From positions 310,001 to 374,000 of the forward strand of contig JAOPTR010000007.1 in assembly GCA_051531935.1 (NCBI GenBank): 64,000 bases of DNA. Reading direction: 5' to 3'. Each line of letters opens with the position of its first letter. Position 1 is the stretch's first letter. The stretch comes from OCS116 sp051531935 (GTDB lineage: Bacteria; Pseudomonadota; Alphaproteobacteria; Rhizobiales; OSC116). A model generated the notes under the pieces. That model did not search any database and was not told the origin of the DNA. It saw only the letters and a list, made by a program, of their open reading frames with translations. Positions 8,478 to 16,773 of this stretch are shown piece after piece. The position numbers and the translations under genes were made by a program.

Positions 8478-9440
8478 CTAGTAACCTAGGTCTTTTTTGT
8501 GATCATAAATTGCTTGAGCATCATCTTCTTGAGTGTATAGGCGTGATGGTGATTGGATCCATTTAGGTGGCAGAGTGCCATCTTTAAGGAACGCATCCAA
8601 CGCATCAAATGCAGGGCCAGCCATGTTTGGCGTAAGTTCGACCGTCGCATTTGCTTCGCCAGCTAGCATAGCTTTGAAAATATCCGGAACAGCATCAATT
8701 GAAACTACCAAAATTTCAGAACCTGGCTTAATACCAGCTTCTTTAATGGCTTGGATAGCACCAACCGCCATGTCGTCATTATGTGCATAAAGTGCGCAAA
8801 TACCTTTGCCACCACCTTCTGCTTTTAGGAAGCTTTCCATTACTTCTTTACCTTTGGTGCGGGTAAAGTCAGCAGTTTGGCTACGGATAATTGAAATGTT
8901 GCTTGCAGAAGCGATGCCTTGCTCGAAGCCTTTTTTACGTTCAATAGCTGGTGCTGAACCTGTTGTACCTTGCAGTTCAACAACTTTACATTCTTTATCC
9001 CCAACAGCATCTGCTAACCACTGACCAGCAACGCTACCTTCAAAAATAAAATCAGATGTAACCGCTGTAAGATATAGGTCATCTGATGCTTCAATTGTTC
9101 TATCAAGTAAAATAACTGGAATGCCAGCTTCTTTAACTTCTTTTAAAACACTGTCCCAACCTGTTGCAACAACAGGTGCAATTAAGATGGCATCAACGCC
9201 TTGGGCGATGAATGAGCGCAACGCTTTAATTTGGTTTTCTTGTTTTTGCTGAGCATCAGCAAATTTAAGAGTAATGCCGCGATCTTTGGCTTGTTGCAAA
9301 GTGATCGTGGTTTCAGCAGCACGCCAACCAGATTCAGAACCAATTTGTGAAAAACCTACAGTTAGAGCTAGAGCTGATGTTGTAGATAGAGCAACTGTAG
9401 CGAAAACCGCCGCACTTGCGAAAACTTTTTTTAGAAACAT
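8478..9440 (-). CDS. ytfQ: YtfQ-type periplasmic sugar-binding protein
   Basis: Periplasmic receptor for furanose sugars: E. coli YtfQ binds galactofuranose, and rhizobial relatives take arabinose and galactose. The 320 residues carry a signal peptide (likely cleavage after Ala25) and a Peripla_BP_4 domain. They share long blocks with E. coli YtfQ, including GFSQIGSESGWRAAET, QKQENQIKALRSFIAQGVDA, APVVATGWDSVLKE, FTRTKGKEVMESF and the C-terminal VELTPNMAGPAFDAL. It is first in the operon, with a FadR-type operator about 53 bp before its ATG and a divergent chemoreceptor gene beyond. Strong family match; the exact sugar is uncertain. Confidence 0.93.
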   Translation of the reverse strand: MFLKKVFASAAVFATVALSTTSALALTVGFSQIGSESGWRAAETTITLQQAKDRGITLKFADAQQKQENQIKALRSFIAQGVDAILIAPVVATGWDSVLKEVKEAGIPVILLDRTIEASDDLYLTAVTSDFIFEGSVAGQWLADAVGDKECKVVELQGTTGSAPAIERKKGFEQGIASASNISIIRSQTADFTRTKGKEVMESFLKAEGGGKGICALYAHNDDMAVGAIQAIKEAGIKPGSEILVVSIDAVPDIFKAMLAGEANATVELTPNMAGPAFDALDAFLKDGTLPPKWIQSPSRLYTQEDDAQAIYDHKKDLGY

Positions 9441-9492
9441 TATATTCCTCCCAAAATACTTTAATATTGTTTAACAATTGGAATATGTCATA

Positions 9493-9503
9493 TAGTACTA
9501 CTA
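9493..9503. promoter_or_regulatory. Candidate FadR/GntR operator upstream of ytfQ
   Basis: TAGTACTACTA is a perfect 5-bp dyad around one base and fits the FadR-subfamily consensus TNGTNNNACNA at every fixed position. It lies about 53 bp upstream of the ytfQ ATG. A similar 21-nt block starting at 9485 recurs at 9588-9608 with 18 of 21 bases conserved, but that copy loses the C of the ACNA half-site. The FCD-type GntR protein at 4071-4799 is the natural candidate to bind it. Confidence 0.5.
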
Positions 9504-9587
9504 ATGTAAATATCAATTAAATTATATTCTAACTAATATAATAATCTGATATATATCAATAGTTTATTTATGTAAAAGGAAAATAAA

Positions 9588-9611
9588 ATGTCATTTAGTA
9601 GTATTAATTAA
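9588..9611 (+). CDS. Possible 7-codon leader ORF before the chemoreceptor gene
   Basis: An ATG preceded by a good AAAAGGA ribosome site 7-8 nt upstream opens a frame of only seven codons (M-S-F-S-S-I-N) before TAA. It sits 74 bp before the chemoreceptor start and overlaps the second copy of the operator-like block. It could be a translated leader, or a chance start codon in AT-rich DNA. No function is claimed. Confidence 0.25.
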   Translation: MSFSSIN

Positions 9612-9685
9612 AAGTGGATTATGAGTTTGTTAATCATCTATACTTATCTTTTGAGCAGATAATTTTCAAATCTGGGGGTTCAAAA

Positions 9686-11686
9686 ATGTTAGATCAAATT
9701 TCAACAATGATTAATAAAATTTCTGTCAAAGCGCAGGTTATCTTCATAACAATTCTAAGTATAGTTGGTTTATGTGCATTAACTTTAGGTGCTTATTACA
9801 CATCTACATTGGTTGCTAATTCCACTGAAAATAGCATCGCGGCGGCAAATAAAGCCAACGGGTTAACAACAATTGATAAATATGGTTTTGAAATGCGGCA
9901 GCATGAAAAAGATTATTTAGTCAGCTTTGATGAAAAAGCTGTACTTAATTATAATGCGGCTATGAATGTAATTGATAAAGTATCAGAAAAGCTAAAGACT
10001 ATGATCACCGATAAAGATAATTTGGTGACGATGGATGGAATTTTGAACGGCTTTAAAGACCATTCAAGACAATTTGAAAAAGTAATCTCACTACGTGAAT
10101 CGTTAGGCTTAAATCAAACATCAGGCTTTTTAGGTAAATTAAACAAATCGATCGATGATATTGATATTGGTTTTGTGGCACTTCAAAAAGAAGTATTTAA
10201 TCCCAAGCAGCTAGACGGCGTGGGCACGCAATTGTTAGCACTGCGTATTTATCAAAAAGATTTTATGCTTACGGGCGAAGCAAGTCTTTTAAAGTCGTAT
10301 GAAAAAGGACTTAAAGATTTAGATGGTGCCATTCGACAAGTGTTTTTAAATAAAAAACAGAAAAAAGCCCTTGCAGCCGTAATCAACGAATACAAAGTCA
10401 GTTTCAAAGCATGGAGCGTGGTTAAAGATGATTATAACAAACAAGTATCCATGCTCGAAACAATATACACTGGTTTTGCCCCTCAAATATTATCTCTCAC
10501 AAATCACTATATAGAAATTAATGAACAAGCCACAGAGGCGCGGGTTGAAATGCAACAGCAATCATTGATAATGCTGGGGGTGGTTGCTGCGATCATTGGC
10601 GTGTTGATAGCTATTTTAAGTATGTTCATTGCTACGAATATTGCACAAAAAATCAAACAATTGAACGTAAGAATGTCTAGTTTAGCTAATGGTGAAACGG
10701 ATGCAATTATACCCAATGTAGGTTTAAAAAATGAATTAGGAGATATGGCTAAATCTCTATTGGTGTTTAAAGACAATACAATTGCTCGTTTGCAATCAGA
10801 AGCAGAAAAGAAACGACTTGATGATGAGGAAGCGCAAAAATCCAAATTCATCGGTACATTAATTGAGAAATTTAGAGGCAGTTCACAAAATTCAATTGGT
10901 CTGGTTCAACGGGCATCCAATCAACTTGATGATGTTTCAAAAACACTCAATAAAAATACCAATGAAATGAAAAACCAAAGTGACATTGTGAGCGAGAATG
11001 TGCAAGACACTTCAACTAATGTAACCAGTGCAGCATCAGCTACAGAAGAAATGGTGGCATCAATTCAGGAAATTGCTGTTCAGGCGGCACATTCCACACA
11101 GATAGCTGAAGAGGCACGAGAGAAAACAAAGCAAACAGTGAGCGTCATAACCGCATTGTCTTCAAGTGCCAACCATATTGAGAATGTTGTGAAATTGATC
11201 GAAGAAATAGCTGAGCAAACAAATTTACTGGCACTCAATGCAACCATTGAGGCGGCAAGGGCAGGTGATGCGGGTAAGGGATTTGCTGTTGTTGCCAATG
11301 AAGTCAAAAGCCTAGCAAACCAAACAGCAAAGGCGACAGTTGAGATCGCAGACCGAGTGAGTAAAATTCAAGAAGATTCTCAAAAAGCAAATAGTTCAAT
11401 TGTGGATGTTGAAAATATAATCTCAAATTTATCCGAGGCATCTTCCGAAGTTGCCAATTCTGTCGAAGAACAAAGTAACGTCATTAATGGGATTGCGACC
11501 AATGTCATTTCGGCATCTGATTTATCGTCAAAAAGTGCTGAGTCAATGAATGTAGTGGGTGGTTCTATTGACGATACAAAATTAGTGTCTGGTAATGTAT
11601 TTGAATTATCAGGTGAGCTAAATACACAAATATCAAATTTAGAAAAAGATATTTCAGAATTTTTAAATAATGTAAAATCAGCCTAG
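9686..11686 (+). CDS. Methyl-accepting chemotaxis protein with HBM-like periplasmic sensor
   Basis: Inner-membrane chemoreceptor that signals to CheA/CheW. The chosen start (666 residues) is the ATG after GGGGG at 9675-9679; the longer reading from 9614 lacks a ribosome site. Order: TM1 (about 17-40), an all-helical periplasmic region of about 250 residues, TM2 (about 294-316), HAMP (about 317-370), then the MA signalling domain with hairpin-tip sequence EEIAEQTNLLALNATIEAA near residue 507. The sensor has two R-x-x-[EQ]-K-[DE]-[YF] helices (MRQHEKDYLV and LRIYQKDFML), typical of helical bimodular (HBM) receptors. No CheR-tethering pentapeptide is seen at the C terminus. Its position divergent from ytfQ suggests it could respond to sugar-loaded YtfQ, which is inference. 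Confidence 0.9.
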   Translation: MLDQISTMINKISVKAQVIFITILSIVGLCALTLGAYYTSTLVANSTENSIAAANKANGLTTIDKYGFEMRQHEKDYLVSFDEKAVLNYNAAMNVIDKVSEKLKTMITDKDNLVTMDGILNGFKDHSRQFEKVISLRESLGLNQTSGFLGKLNKSIDDIDIGFVALQKEVFNPKQLDGVGTQLLALRIYQKDFMLTGEASLLKSYEKGLKDLDGAIRQVFLNKKQKKALAAVINEYKVSFKAWSVVKDDYNKQVSMLETIYTGFAPQILSLTNHYIEINEQATEARVEMQQQSLIMLGVVAAIIGVLIAILSMFIATNIAQKIKQLNVRMSSLANGETDAIIPNVGLKNELGDMAKSLLVFKDNTIARLQSEAEKKRLDDEEAQKSKFIGTLIEKFRGSSQNSIGLVQRASNQLDDVSKTLNKNTNEMKNQSDIVSENVQDTSTNVTSAASATEEMVASIQEIAVQAAHSTQIAEEAREKTKQTVSVITALSSSANHIENVVKLIEEIAEQTNLLALNATIEAARAGDAGKGFAVVANEVKSLANQTAKATVEIADRVSKIQEDSQKANSSIVDVENIISNLSEASSEVANSVEEQSNVINGIATNVISASDLSSKSAESMNVVGGSIDDTKLVSGNVFELSGELNTQISNLEKDISEFLNNVKSA

Positions 11687-12005
11687 TTGATATGCTAACC
11701 ATCTGATTAAATTGTCCATAAAATTGACTAGCATTGATAGGATATTGCCTAGGTTGCTAAAAATAATAGATGTTTTTACAGTGAAGTTTTTATCCTTCAC
11801 TGTAATTTAGGCCAATGAGATAAACCGAAGTCAAACATTCATGACAATTGTCCAAAACATAGAATAAAAAATTCGGTATTTCTTCCCCCCAAAAAAGTTG
11901 CACCAGTATTCACGATAAGCTATTTAAATTACTGGATTTTAGCTCTATCTCCAACGACCATCCAAACAATATTTATGGTTCAGAATTGTGCGCTTGGTTT
12001 TTAAC
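11687..12005. other. 319-bp gene-free stretch after the chemoreceptor gene
   Basis: No convincing ORF or RNA gene. It contains the terminator-like hairpin at 11776-11805 and otherwise AT-rich sequence, with a C6A6 run near 11885-11896. It separates the chemoreceptor stop from the convergent oxidoreductase stop at 12006. Confidence 0.5.
11776..11805 (+). terminator. Stem-loop downstream of the chemoreceptor gene
   Basis: Perfect 11-bp stem (TTACAGTGAAG with CTTCACTGTAA) around an 8-nt loop, about 90 bp after the chemoreceptor stop. The plus-strand tail is only TTT, so termination may be weak. It could also serve the convergent oxidoreductase gene. Confidence 0.55.
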
Positions 12006-12854
12006 CTACTGCCAAACATCCACATTTTGTTGTACAAATTGAGCTAGGCTGAGTGCTGGGGTGCCTGTTATATCTAGCACTGAATTAGTGGTTCGGTTCT
12101 CGGCACCATTTTTAATAACGGCATCCATCGCGCTTAACATTTTTGCATAGTCTTCATCTAATCCAAAACCCTGCCAACGTTGGGTTAATTCTTCAATTGT
12201 AAGCTTGATATGTGAAACAGGTTTATCTATTGCATTCGAAATAATTTCGGCGGCTTGTCCGTAGCTTAAAGCCTCTGGGCCTGTTAAAATAAAGTCATCA
12301 TTATATGAATTTTCAACCGTTAGCGCAAAGGCAGCAACCTTAGCAATGTCATTTGCATCAATAAATGCAATTTTGCCATCATCTGTTGCCGCATAAATTT
12401 TACCTTCATCTTTGATGGTTGGTAAATGCTGCTGTTTAGAAAAATTCTGCATGAACCAACTAGGTCTTAAAACGCACCACTCAATTTGTTTGTCTGCGGC
12501 TAGTTTTTTGTGGATTTGCCCCATGGCGGGGCCACCACAATCTATCAAAGATGCGCTCAATAATACAAATCGTTTAACGTCTGCTTTTTTGGCAACGTCA
12601 ATGAAGTTAGACATAATTGCACTGGGTTCAGCAACAAGAGCGGGCGCCACTAAATATACGGCATTTATACCTTCAAGAGCTGCGGCATAAGTTTTTTCAT
12701 CTAACCAATCAAATTTTACAGATTCAACGCCTGTTATAGATGTAGTTCCAGATCGGCTTGCTACAATCGGCTCATACCCCATGTCATAAAGCTTTTTAGC
12801 GACTAGCGCGCCAGTATTGCTTGTACCGCCAGTGACAAGAATTTTTTTGTTCAT
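12006..12854 (-). CDS. NmrA-like NAD(P)-binding protein / atypical short-chain oxidoreductase
   Basis: Cytoplasmic Rossmann-fold protein of 282 residues. The dinucleotide motif is GGTSNTGALVAKKL at about 8-21, followed by segments shared with NmrA/QOR2-type quinone reductases (VKFDWLDEKTYAAAL, FVLLSASLID, WCVLRPSWFMQNF). The catalytic YxxxK of classical SDRs is not evident, so it may be a sensor or a quinone reductase rather than an alcohol dehydrogenase. It is divergent from a TetR-family gene across 277 bp with two operator-like dyads, an arrangement common for inducible detoxification reductases. The exact substrate is unknown. Confidence 0.75.
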   Translation of the reverse strand: MNKKILVTGGTSNTGALVAKKLYDMGYEPIVASRSGTTSITGVESVKFDWLDEKTYAAALEGINAVYLVAPALVAEPSAIMSNFIDVAKKADVKRFVLLSASLIDCGGPAMGQIHKKLAADKQIEWCVLRPSWFMQNFSKQQHLPTIKDEGKIYAATDDGKIAFIDANDIAKVAAFALTVENSYNDDFILTGPEALSYGQAAEIISNAIDKPVSHIKLTIEELTQRWQGFGLDEDYAKMLSAMDAVIKNGAENRTTNSVLDITGTPALSLAQFVQQNVDVWQ

Positions 12855-12968
12855 TATATTTTCCTTATTTTACTTTGAGATTTCTCAATCTCAATCACAG
12901 AATAAAACTGAAAAGATGAGATGTATTTTTTCGATAGGCGCTAAATTTTAGTGAATACGATTATCAAC

Positions 12969-13020
12969 GGAACGCTATCGTTTCATATATACACAAAATA
13001 CAATGGAACGCAAGTGTTCT
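12969..13020. promoter_or_regulatory. Two repeated operator-like dyads between the oxidoreductase and TetR genes
   Basis: Two related imperfect palindromes start with GGAACGC: 12969-12984 (12 of 16 positions symmetric) and 13005-13020 (weaker). Their centres are 36 bp apart. A TetR dimer at each site would repress both divergent genes. The second site overlaps an early ATG at 13003 and so argues against that codon as the TetR start. Confidence 0.4.
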
Positions 13021-13131
13021 GTTTGGAATTTTGCATTGATAAAAATTGTCTGGCTTTTTGATGTTCTGATTGCTATCTCTAAATCAAATATTTTTCTCCA
13101 TGTGTTTAGATTTAGGCGGGCTATCCATTAT

Positions 13132-13692
13132 ATGCTAAGGCAAAAATTAACAAAAAGCATCATGCGCGCAGCCATTATTGAACTGGCACGAGAGGGCTAT
13201 GCAGGCTTAACTATGGAAGGCGTAACCCGGCGCGCTGGCGTAGGTAAGGCGGCTTTATATCGGCGTTGGTCTGGCAAAGAAGAAATGATAATCGAAATTT
13301 TACTGGAAAGTAAATTGGTGATAATTCAAGCGCCTAATACAGGGTCATTGGGCGGTGATGTAGAGCAATATTTAACTGATGCGGTTAAATTACTCAAAAG
13401 ACCGCTCTCAAAGAAAATCTTACCAGATCTTTACGCTCAAATGACCAGAGAAACTCGCCTCGGACATACCATTAAAGAGCAAGTGCAAAAGCCAAAGCTC
13501 AAAGTTATCAATCAAATTGTGAGCCAAGCAATTTCGCGCAAAGAGATGCCTGAGAGCGCAGATTATATAATGGCGTATGATTTATTGGCAGGGCCGCTTT
13601 ATTGGCATGGTTTGATAAGTCAAGAAACTACAAATGATGAATATATAAACAGGCTCACGCGAGTGATAACAACCGCATTAAAGGTTTGTTAG
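13132..13692 (+). CDS. TetR-family transcriptional regulator
   Basis: 186-residue regulator. The N-terminal HTH is clear (residues about 8-55: IMRAAIIELAREGYAGLTME, GVTRRAGVGKAALYRRW), followed by a TetR_C_16-like helical ligand domain (TRETRLGHTIKEQVQKPK, LAGPLYWHGLI). An in-frame ATG at 13003 would add 43 residues with no resemblance to the family. The ATG at 13132 with AGGCGGG about 11 nt upstream is preferred. It is divergent from the NmrA-like gene at 12006-12854, which it most likely represses. Inducer unknown. Confidence 0.85.
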   Translation: MLRQKLTKSIMRAAIIELAREGYAGLTMEGVTRRAGVGKAALYRRWSGKEEMIIEILLESKLVIIQAPNTGSLGGDVEQYLTDAVKLLKRPLSKKILPDLYAQMTRETRLGHTIKEQVQKPKLKVINQIVSQAISRKEMPESADYIMAYDLLAGPLYWHGLISQETTNDEYINRLTRVITTALKVC

Positions 13693-13790
13693 TTTCAATA
13701 TTAAGTTAAAATTTATCAACATAGCATCAGCGGTTTCTTGCTCTCATTCTCACATTAAATCGGGTGTATGGCATCGCGTTTTGGTGTGAG

Positions 13791-14681
13791 TTATCCGGCT
13801 TGCATATCCGCGCGCATTGCCATGAGTTCAGCCGCAAGAAAATCTACAAACCTACGCACGCGAACGGTGTTTTTTAAATCTGTGTGCAGCAAAATCCATA
13901 AGAAGCGATCTAAATTTATTTCAGTTTTTGGAATTCGGCATAAATCGGGGTATATTTTTGCAAATATCACGGGCAAAAATGACATTCCGCAATGGTTTCG
14001 CAATAGGCTGAGCCGCATGGGGCCATCTTTAACAATATGGCGAATTGAGGCTTGTGGAAATGGCGTTGTAGCGAGCCAATTTGCGTTATTATCGTTTTCA
14101 GTATAGCCAAGCCAAGTTAACCCTTGCCCTAATGACCCAGATTTCTCGAAATTGTCATTAATATATTTTTGGCTAGCATATACACCCACGGCAATGGGGT
14201 AAAGTTTACGACCAACCACATCATCATTCACTTCAAATGCTGCGCGCAATGAAATGTCGGTTTCATTGCGGCTAATGTTTTCGATGTCAGATGTGACATG
14301 CATTTCAATTTGTATAGCGGGGTATTTTTCTTGAAAACGTGCAATGATGGGGGCAATGATATCGTAAGCTAGTGCAGGGGTAACAGAAAATCTAATATTG
14401 CCTGCTTCGCTTTTGTCATGCCCTTCGACCCGCCTACGTGCCGCAACAACGTTAAGCTCGGTTTGCTCGGCGATTGGCAATAGAGCGTCTCCTGCTTGGG
14501 TTAATGCGAAACCACGTTTAGAACGGCTAAAAAGTGCGCTGCCATAACTAGCTTCAAGCGCCAAAATATTGCGGTTCACTGTGCCATAATTTGCATTTAA
14601 TAACGTTGCCGCAGCGCGCAAGCTGCCCGCCCTCGCGACGGCTAAAAAATAAGGTAGATATTCCCAATCCTTTGGATGCAT
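13791..14681 (-). CDS. LysR-family regulator
   Basis: 296-residue LysR protein with an N-terminal HTH (about 5-65: WEYLPYFLAVARAGSLRAAATLLNANYGTVNR split over helices) and a substrate-binding domain in the AaeR/YhjC-like subgroup. The start is decided by GGAG 5 nt before the ATG at 14681; the longer reading from 14732 adds 17 residues with no ribosome site. It is divergent from the SRPBCC gene at 14844, which may be its target. The 3' end is convergent with the TetR gene. Confidence 0.85.
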   Translation of the reverse strand: MHPKDWEYLPYFLAVARAGSLRAAATLLNANYGTVNRNILALEASYGSALFSRSKRGFALTQAGDALLPIAEQTELNVVAARRRVEGHDKSEAGNIRFSVTPALAYDIIAPIIARFQEKYPAIQIEMHVTSDIENISRNETDISLRAAFEVNDDVVGRKLYPIAVGVYASQKYINDNFEKSGSLGQGLTWLGYTENDNNANWLATTPFPQASIRHIVKDGPMRLSLLRNHCGMSFLPVIFAKIYPDLCRIPKTEINLDRFLWILLHTDLKNTVRVRRFVDFLAAELMAMRADMQAG

Positions 14682-14843
14682 AAATTCTCCATTTGTTACT
14701 CCCTTGTAACACATAGTTACGAATTTGGGCATTCTTATTGCAATATTTATAAGTTAAGTTCTTTTTATCGACCATATTAAACGCATCACGCGTTTCAATT
14801 CGTCATTATTAGTGCCCAGTTTTGGGCTTTTAAGGAGATTAAA

Positions 14844-15362
14844 ATGAGAACGATTAATTCAGGAATTATCAACAAACCAGCGGCAGAAGTATGGGAATTA
14901 TTGGGCGAAAACTTTGTAGATGTTTCGGTGTGGATGGCAGCCACGCCAACGTCTGAACCAATTCTTGAAGGAGTTCCGATTAAAGGAGCACCCGCAATAG
15001 GCCGCAATTCATATTTGCCAGCTAAGTTTAAAGGCATGTATCAGCAAGAGATTATTACAAGCTATAGCGACAAAATGAAAACGGTTGCATTTGATGTTGT
15101 GTTGAAAAACGCTTCAAAATTTTTGCCCATTAAAGGCTATTCTTCCATCGTTACAGTTGAGGCCGTTAACGAAACATCGTGCCGCGTCACATGGGATTCA
15201 ACTACACATCTTCGTACTCTAGGCTATCTAATACCAGGCATTAAGAAAAGTTTGAAAGCTGGCTTTATCCGTAATGTTGAAGAAATAAAGCATTATATGG
15301 AAACGGGAGAGCCGCATCCTCGTAAAGCCGCAAAGTTGAAGGCAGAACTCGCAGCTGCATAA
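14844..15362 (+). CDS. SRPBCC-family (polyketide cyclase/START-like) protein
   Basis: 172-residue cytoplasmic protein with the helix-grip fold pattern: an N-terminal strand and helix (TINSGIINKPAAEVWELLGE), central strands (NSYLPAKFKGMYQQEIITSY) and a C-terminal helix (KSLKAGFIRNVEEIKHYME). Such proteins bind hydrophobic ligands, and many are of unknown role. RBS AAGGAG lies upstream. Divergent from a LysR gene, so it is probably part of a LysR-controlled response. No catalytic function can be named. Confidence 0.75.
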   Translation: MRTINSGIINKPAAEVWELLGENFVDVSVWMAATPTSEPILEGVPIKGAPAIGRNSYLPAKFKGMYQQEIITSYSDKMKTVAFDVVLKNASKFLPIKGYSSIVTVEAVNETSCRVTWDSTTHLRTLGYLIPGIKKSLKAGFIRNVEEIKHYMETGEPHPRKAAKLKAELAAA

Positions 15363-15389
15363 AAGCCTTAAGGTGAGGGCTTTAAATAG

Positions 15390-15593
15390 CCCGGCCTGAA
15401 ATTAGAAATCAAAAATGGTGCGATTTCAAAGAATGGCTTTACAGGTACGCTTGAAAGCATAGGGGGAGACGCTCTTACATCAAGTTCCTTAGAAGGTTCG
15501 TTCTTTGGATCAGGGGGGACGGAAGTCGGTGGTATTGGGCAGTTTGAAGATGATGATGCAGTTGGTACGTTTGGTTTCACCGCAAAAAATTAA
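15390..15593 (+). pseudogene. Remnant of a TbpB-like surface lipoprotein (C-terminal beta-barrel only)
   Basis: From 15390 to the TAA at 15591-15593 a plus-strand frame of 67 codons reads like the last strands of transferrin-binding-protein-B-like / Slam-dependent lipoproteins: KNGFTGTLESIGGDALTS, then SLEGSFFGSGGTEVGGIG, then AVGTFGFTAKN at the end. The GSFFG...EVGG...AVGTFG pattern is diagnostic of that barrel. There is no start codon, signal peptide or lipobox. A TAG at 15387 and the SRPBCC gene lie directly upstream. A strong terminator follows. This is most likely the 3' end of a deleted gene. The minus-strand ORF over the same bases is a shadow. Confidence 0.65.
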
Positions 15594-15606
15594 TAACATT
15601 AGATTT

Positions 15607-15640
15607 AAGCTTCCCAATAAATTGGGGAGCTTATTTTTTC
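15607..15640 (+). terminator. Intrinsic terminator after the TbpB-like remnant
   Basis: An 11-12 bp stem (15607-15618 with 15621-15632, one G-U pair) followed by TTATTTTTT. It lies 14 bp after the remnant's stop codon and probably now ends transcription of the SRPBCC gene. Confidence 0.8.
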
Positions 15641-15708
15641 AAAATCTAAGATTATTCACGCTCACTAAAATACGCAAGCCTCTTCGCGCCACATGAAAGG
15701 TTATGATC

Positions 15709-16533
15709 TTAGCCCAATAAGCCTTCATCAAGCATCATTTGTTCAAGCTTAATGCCATCAAACCCAATTTCTGCTTTGTATGACTTATAGGTTTCGTAAA
15801 AAGAAGGCTGTTTGCCGCGTTTTTTTGTGGCGGCAATGAGAGTGTTCTTTTGTGTATGTTCAGTGGCAACAAAATCAATTACATCTACATGATAGCCTTG
15901 CGATTGTAGCAGCATCACACGGGCATTGTCGGTAATGATATCGGCCATTTTATGCAAAAACAGGCCGTTTTTAATGTATTTCGAAAGCGATTTCTTTTCT
16001 TTTAAGCTCAGTAGAACTTCTTTTTGGCAACATGGCGCGCATAAAATCACTTTGGATTTCATTTTAAGGCCAATGAATAAAGCATCATCTGTGGCTGTAT
16101 CGCAGGCATGTAATGAAACCACGGCATCATAATAAGCCAAGCCAGAATATTGGTCGGCAAAATCGCTGACGAAAGACAGGTTTTCAAACCCGCATTTCTG
16201 GGCAGTCTCATTGCCTAGCTTCATTAAATCTTGGTTGAAATCTACAGCGTGAATTACAGGGTCAAGATTATGTTTGGCTAAATAATTATATATTGCAAAG
16301 GTCATGTATCCTTTGCCCGCGCCAATATCAATTACCTTAACGCGTTTTTGGTTGGTCGCACCAGATTGCGTAAGCTTGTCAGAAAGTATTTCTGTAAAGC
16401 GGCCAATTTGCTTATATTTTTTGTGCATTCTAGGTTTGATAACGCCCTTATTATCTGAAATACCCGTTTCGATAAGGAATTGCTCCTTAGCATCAAGTTT
16501 GTATTTAGGGCTGCTCTTTTTAACTTTGGTCAT
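15709..16533 (-). CDS. Class I SAM-dependent methyltransferase (Methyltransf_32-like)
   Basis: 274-residue cytoplasmic enzyme. SAM motif I is VKVIDIGAGKGYMTFAIY (about 64-81), followed by an acidic post-I segment (HAVDFNQDL) and VVSLHACDTATDDAL. CAPCCQKEV carries a Cys pair typical of the Methyltransf_32 / RRNAD1-like family, whose substrates are mostly unknown; an rRNA or protein target is possible. It is a single gene, with no operon partner on its strand. Confidence 0.75.
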   Translation of the reverse strand: MTKVKKSSPKYKLDAKEQFLIETGISDNKGVIKPRMHKKYKQIGRFTEILSDKLTQSGATNQKRVKVIDIGAGKGYMTFAIYNYLAKHNLDPVIHAVDFNQDLMKLGNETAQKCGFENLSFVSDFADQYSGLAYYDAVVSLHACDTATDDALFIGLKMKSKVILCAPCCQKEVLLSLKEKKSLSKYIKNGLFLHKMADIITDNARVMLLQSQGYHVDVIDFVATEHTQKNTLIAATKKRGKQPSFYETYKSYKAEIGFDGIKLEQMMLDEGLLG

Positions 16534-16773
16534 GATATGGCCTGCAAATAGGTAATTCTGAAACGACTATGTTTCACCTATATAAAGAAAATTCAAAAAA
16601 ATAACACCCTTATCTGTGCCTATAAATACGATTCTTTTTACTTCTGCTTTTTTTGCCAGAGCATGGTGTACTGCATTTAAGCCTATGCAATTTATCAAAT
16701 TCTATCTATTGTAAGATTACCTGCCATACTGTAGAGCTGTGGTTTCTAGACACACAATTTTGGAGAGACGTTC

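Noticed and set aside
9614..9685. 24-residue N-terminal extension of the chemoreceptor
   Set aside because: No ribosome site at 9614, while GGGGG lies properly before the ATG at 9686, where the family-like N terminus begins.
11883..11900. C6A6 run considered as a small-RNA anti-ribosome-site motif
   Set aside because: No surrounding stem-loops or terminator of the kind such small RNAs have; homopolymer runs alone are not evidence.
13003..13131. 43-residue N-terminal extension of the TetR protein
   Set aside because: Hydrophobic sequence unlike TetR proteins, and its first codon falls within an operator-like dyad.
15368..15580. 70-codon minus-strand ORF in the gap before the methyltransferase gene
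   Set aside because: Pro/Ser-rich shadow of the plus-strand frame that shows TbpB-like barrel motifs.
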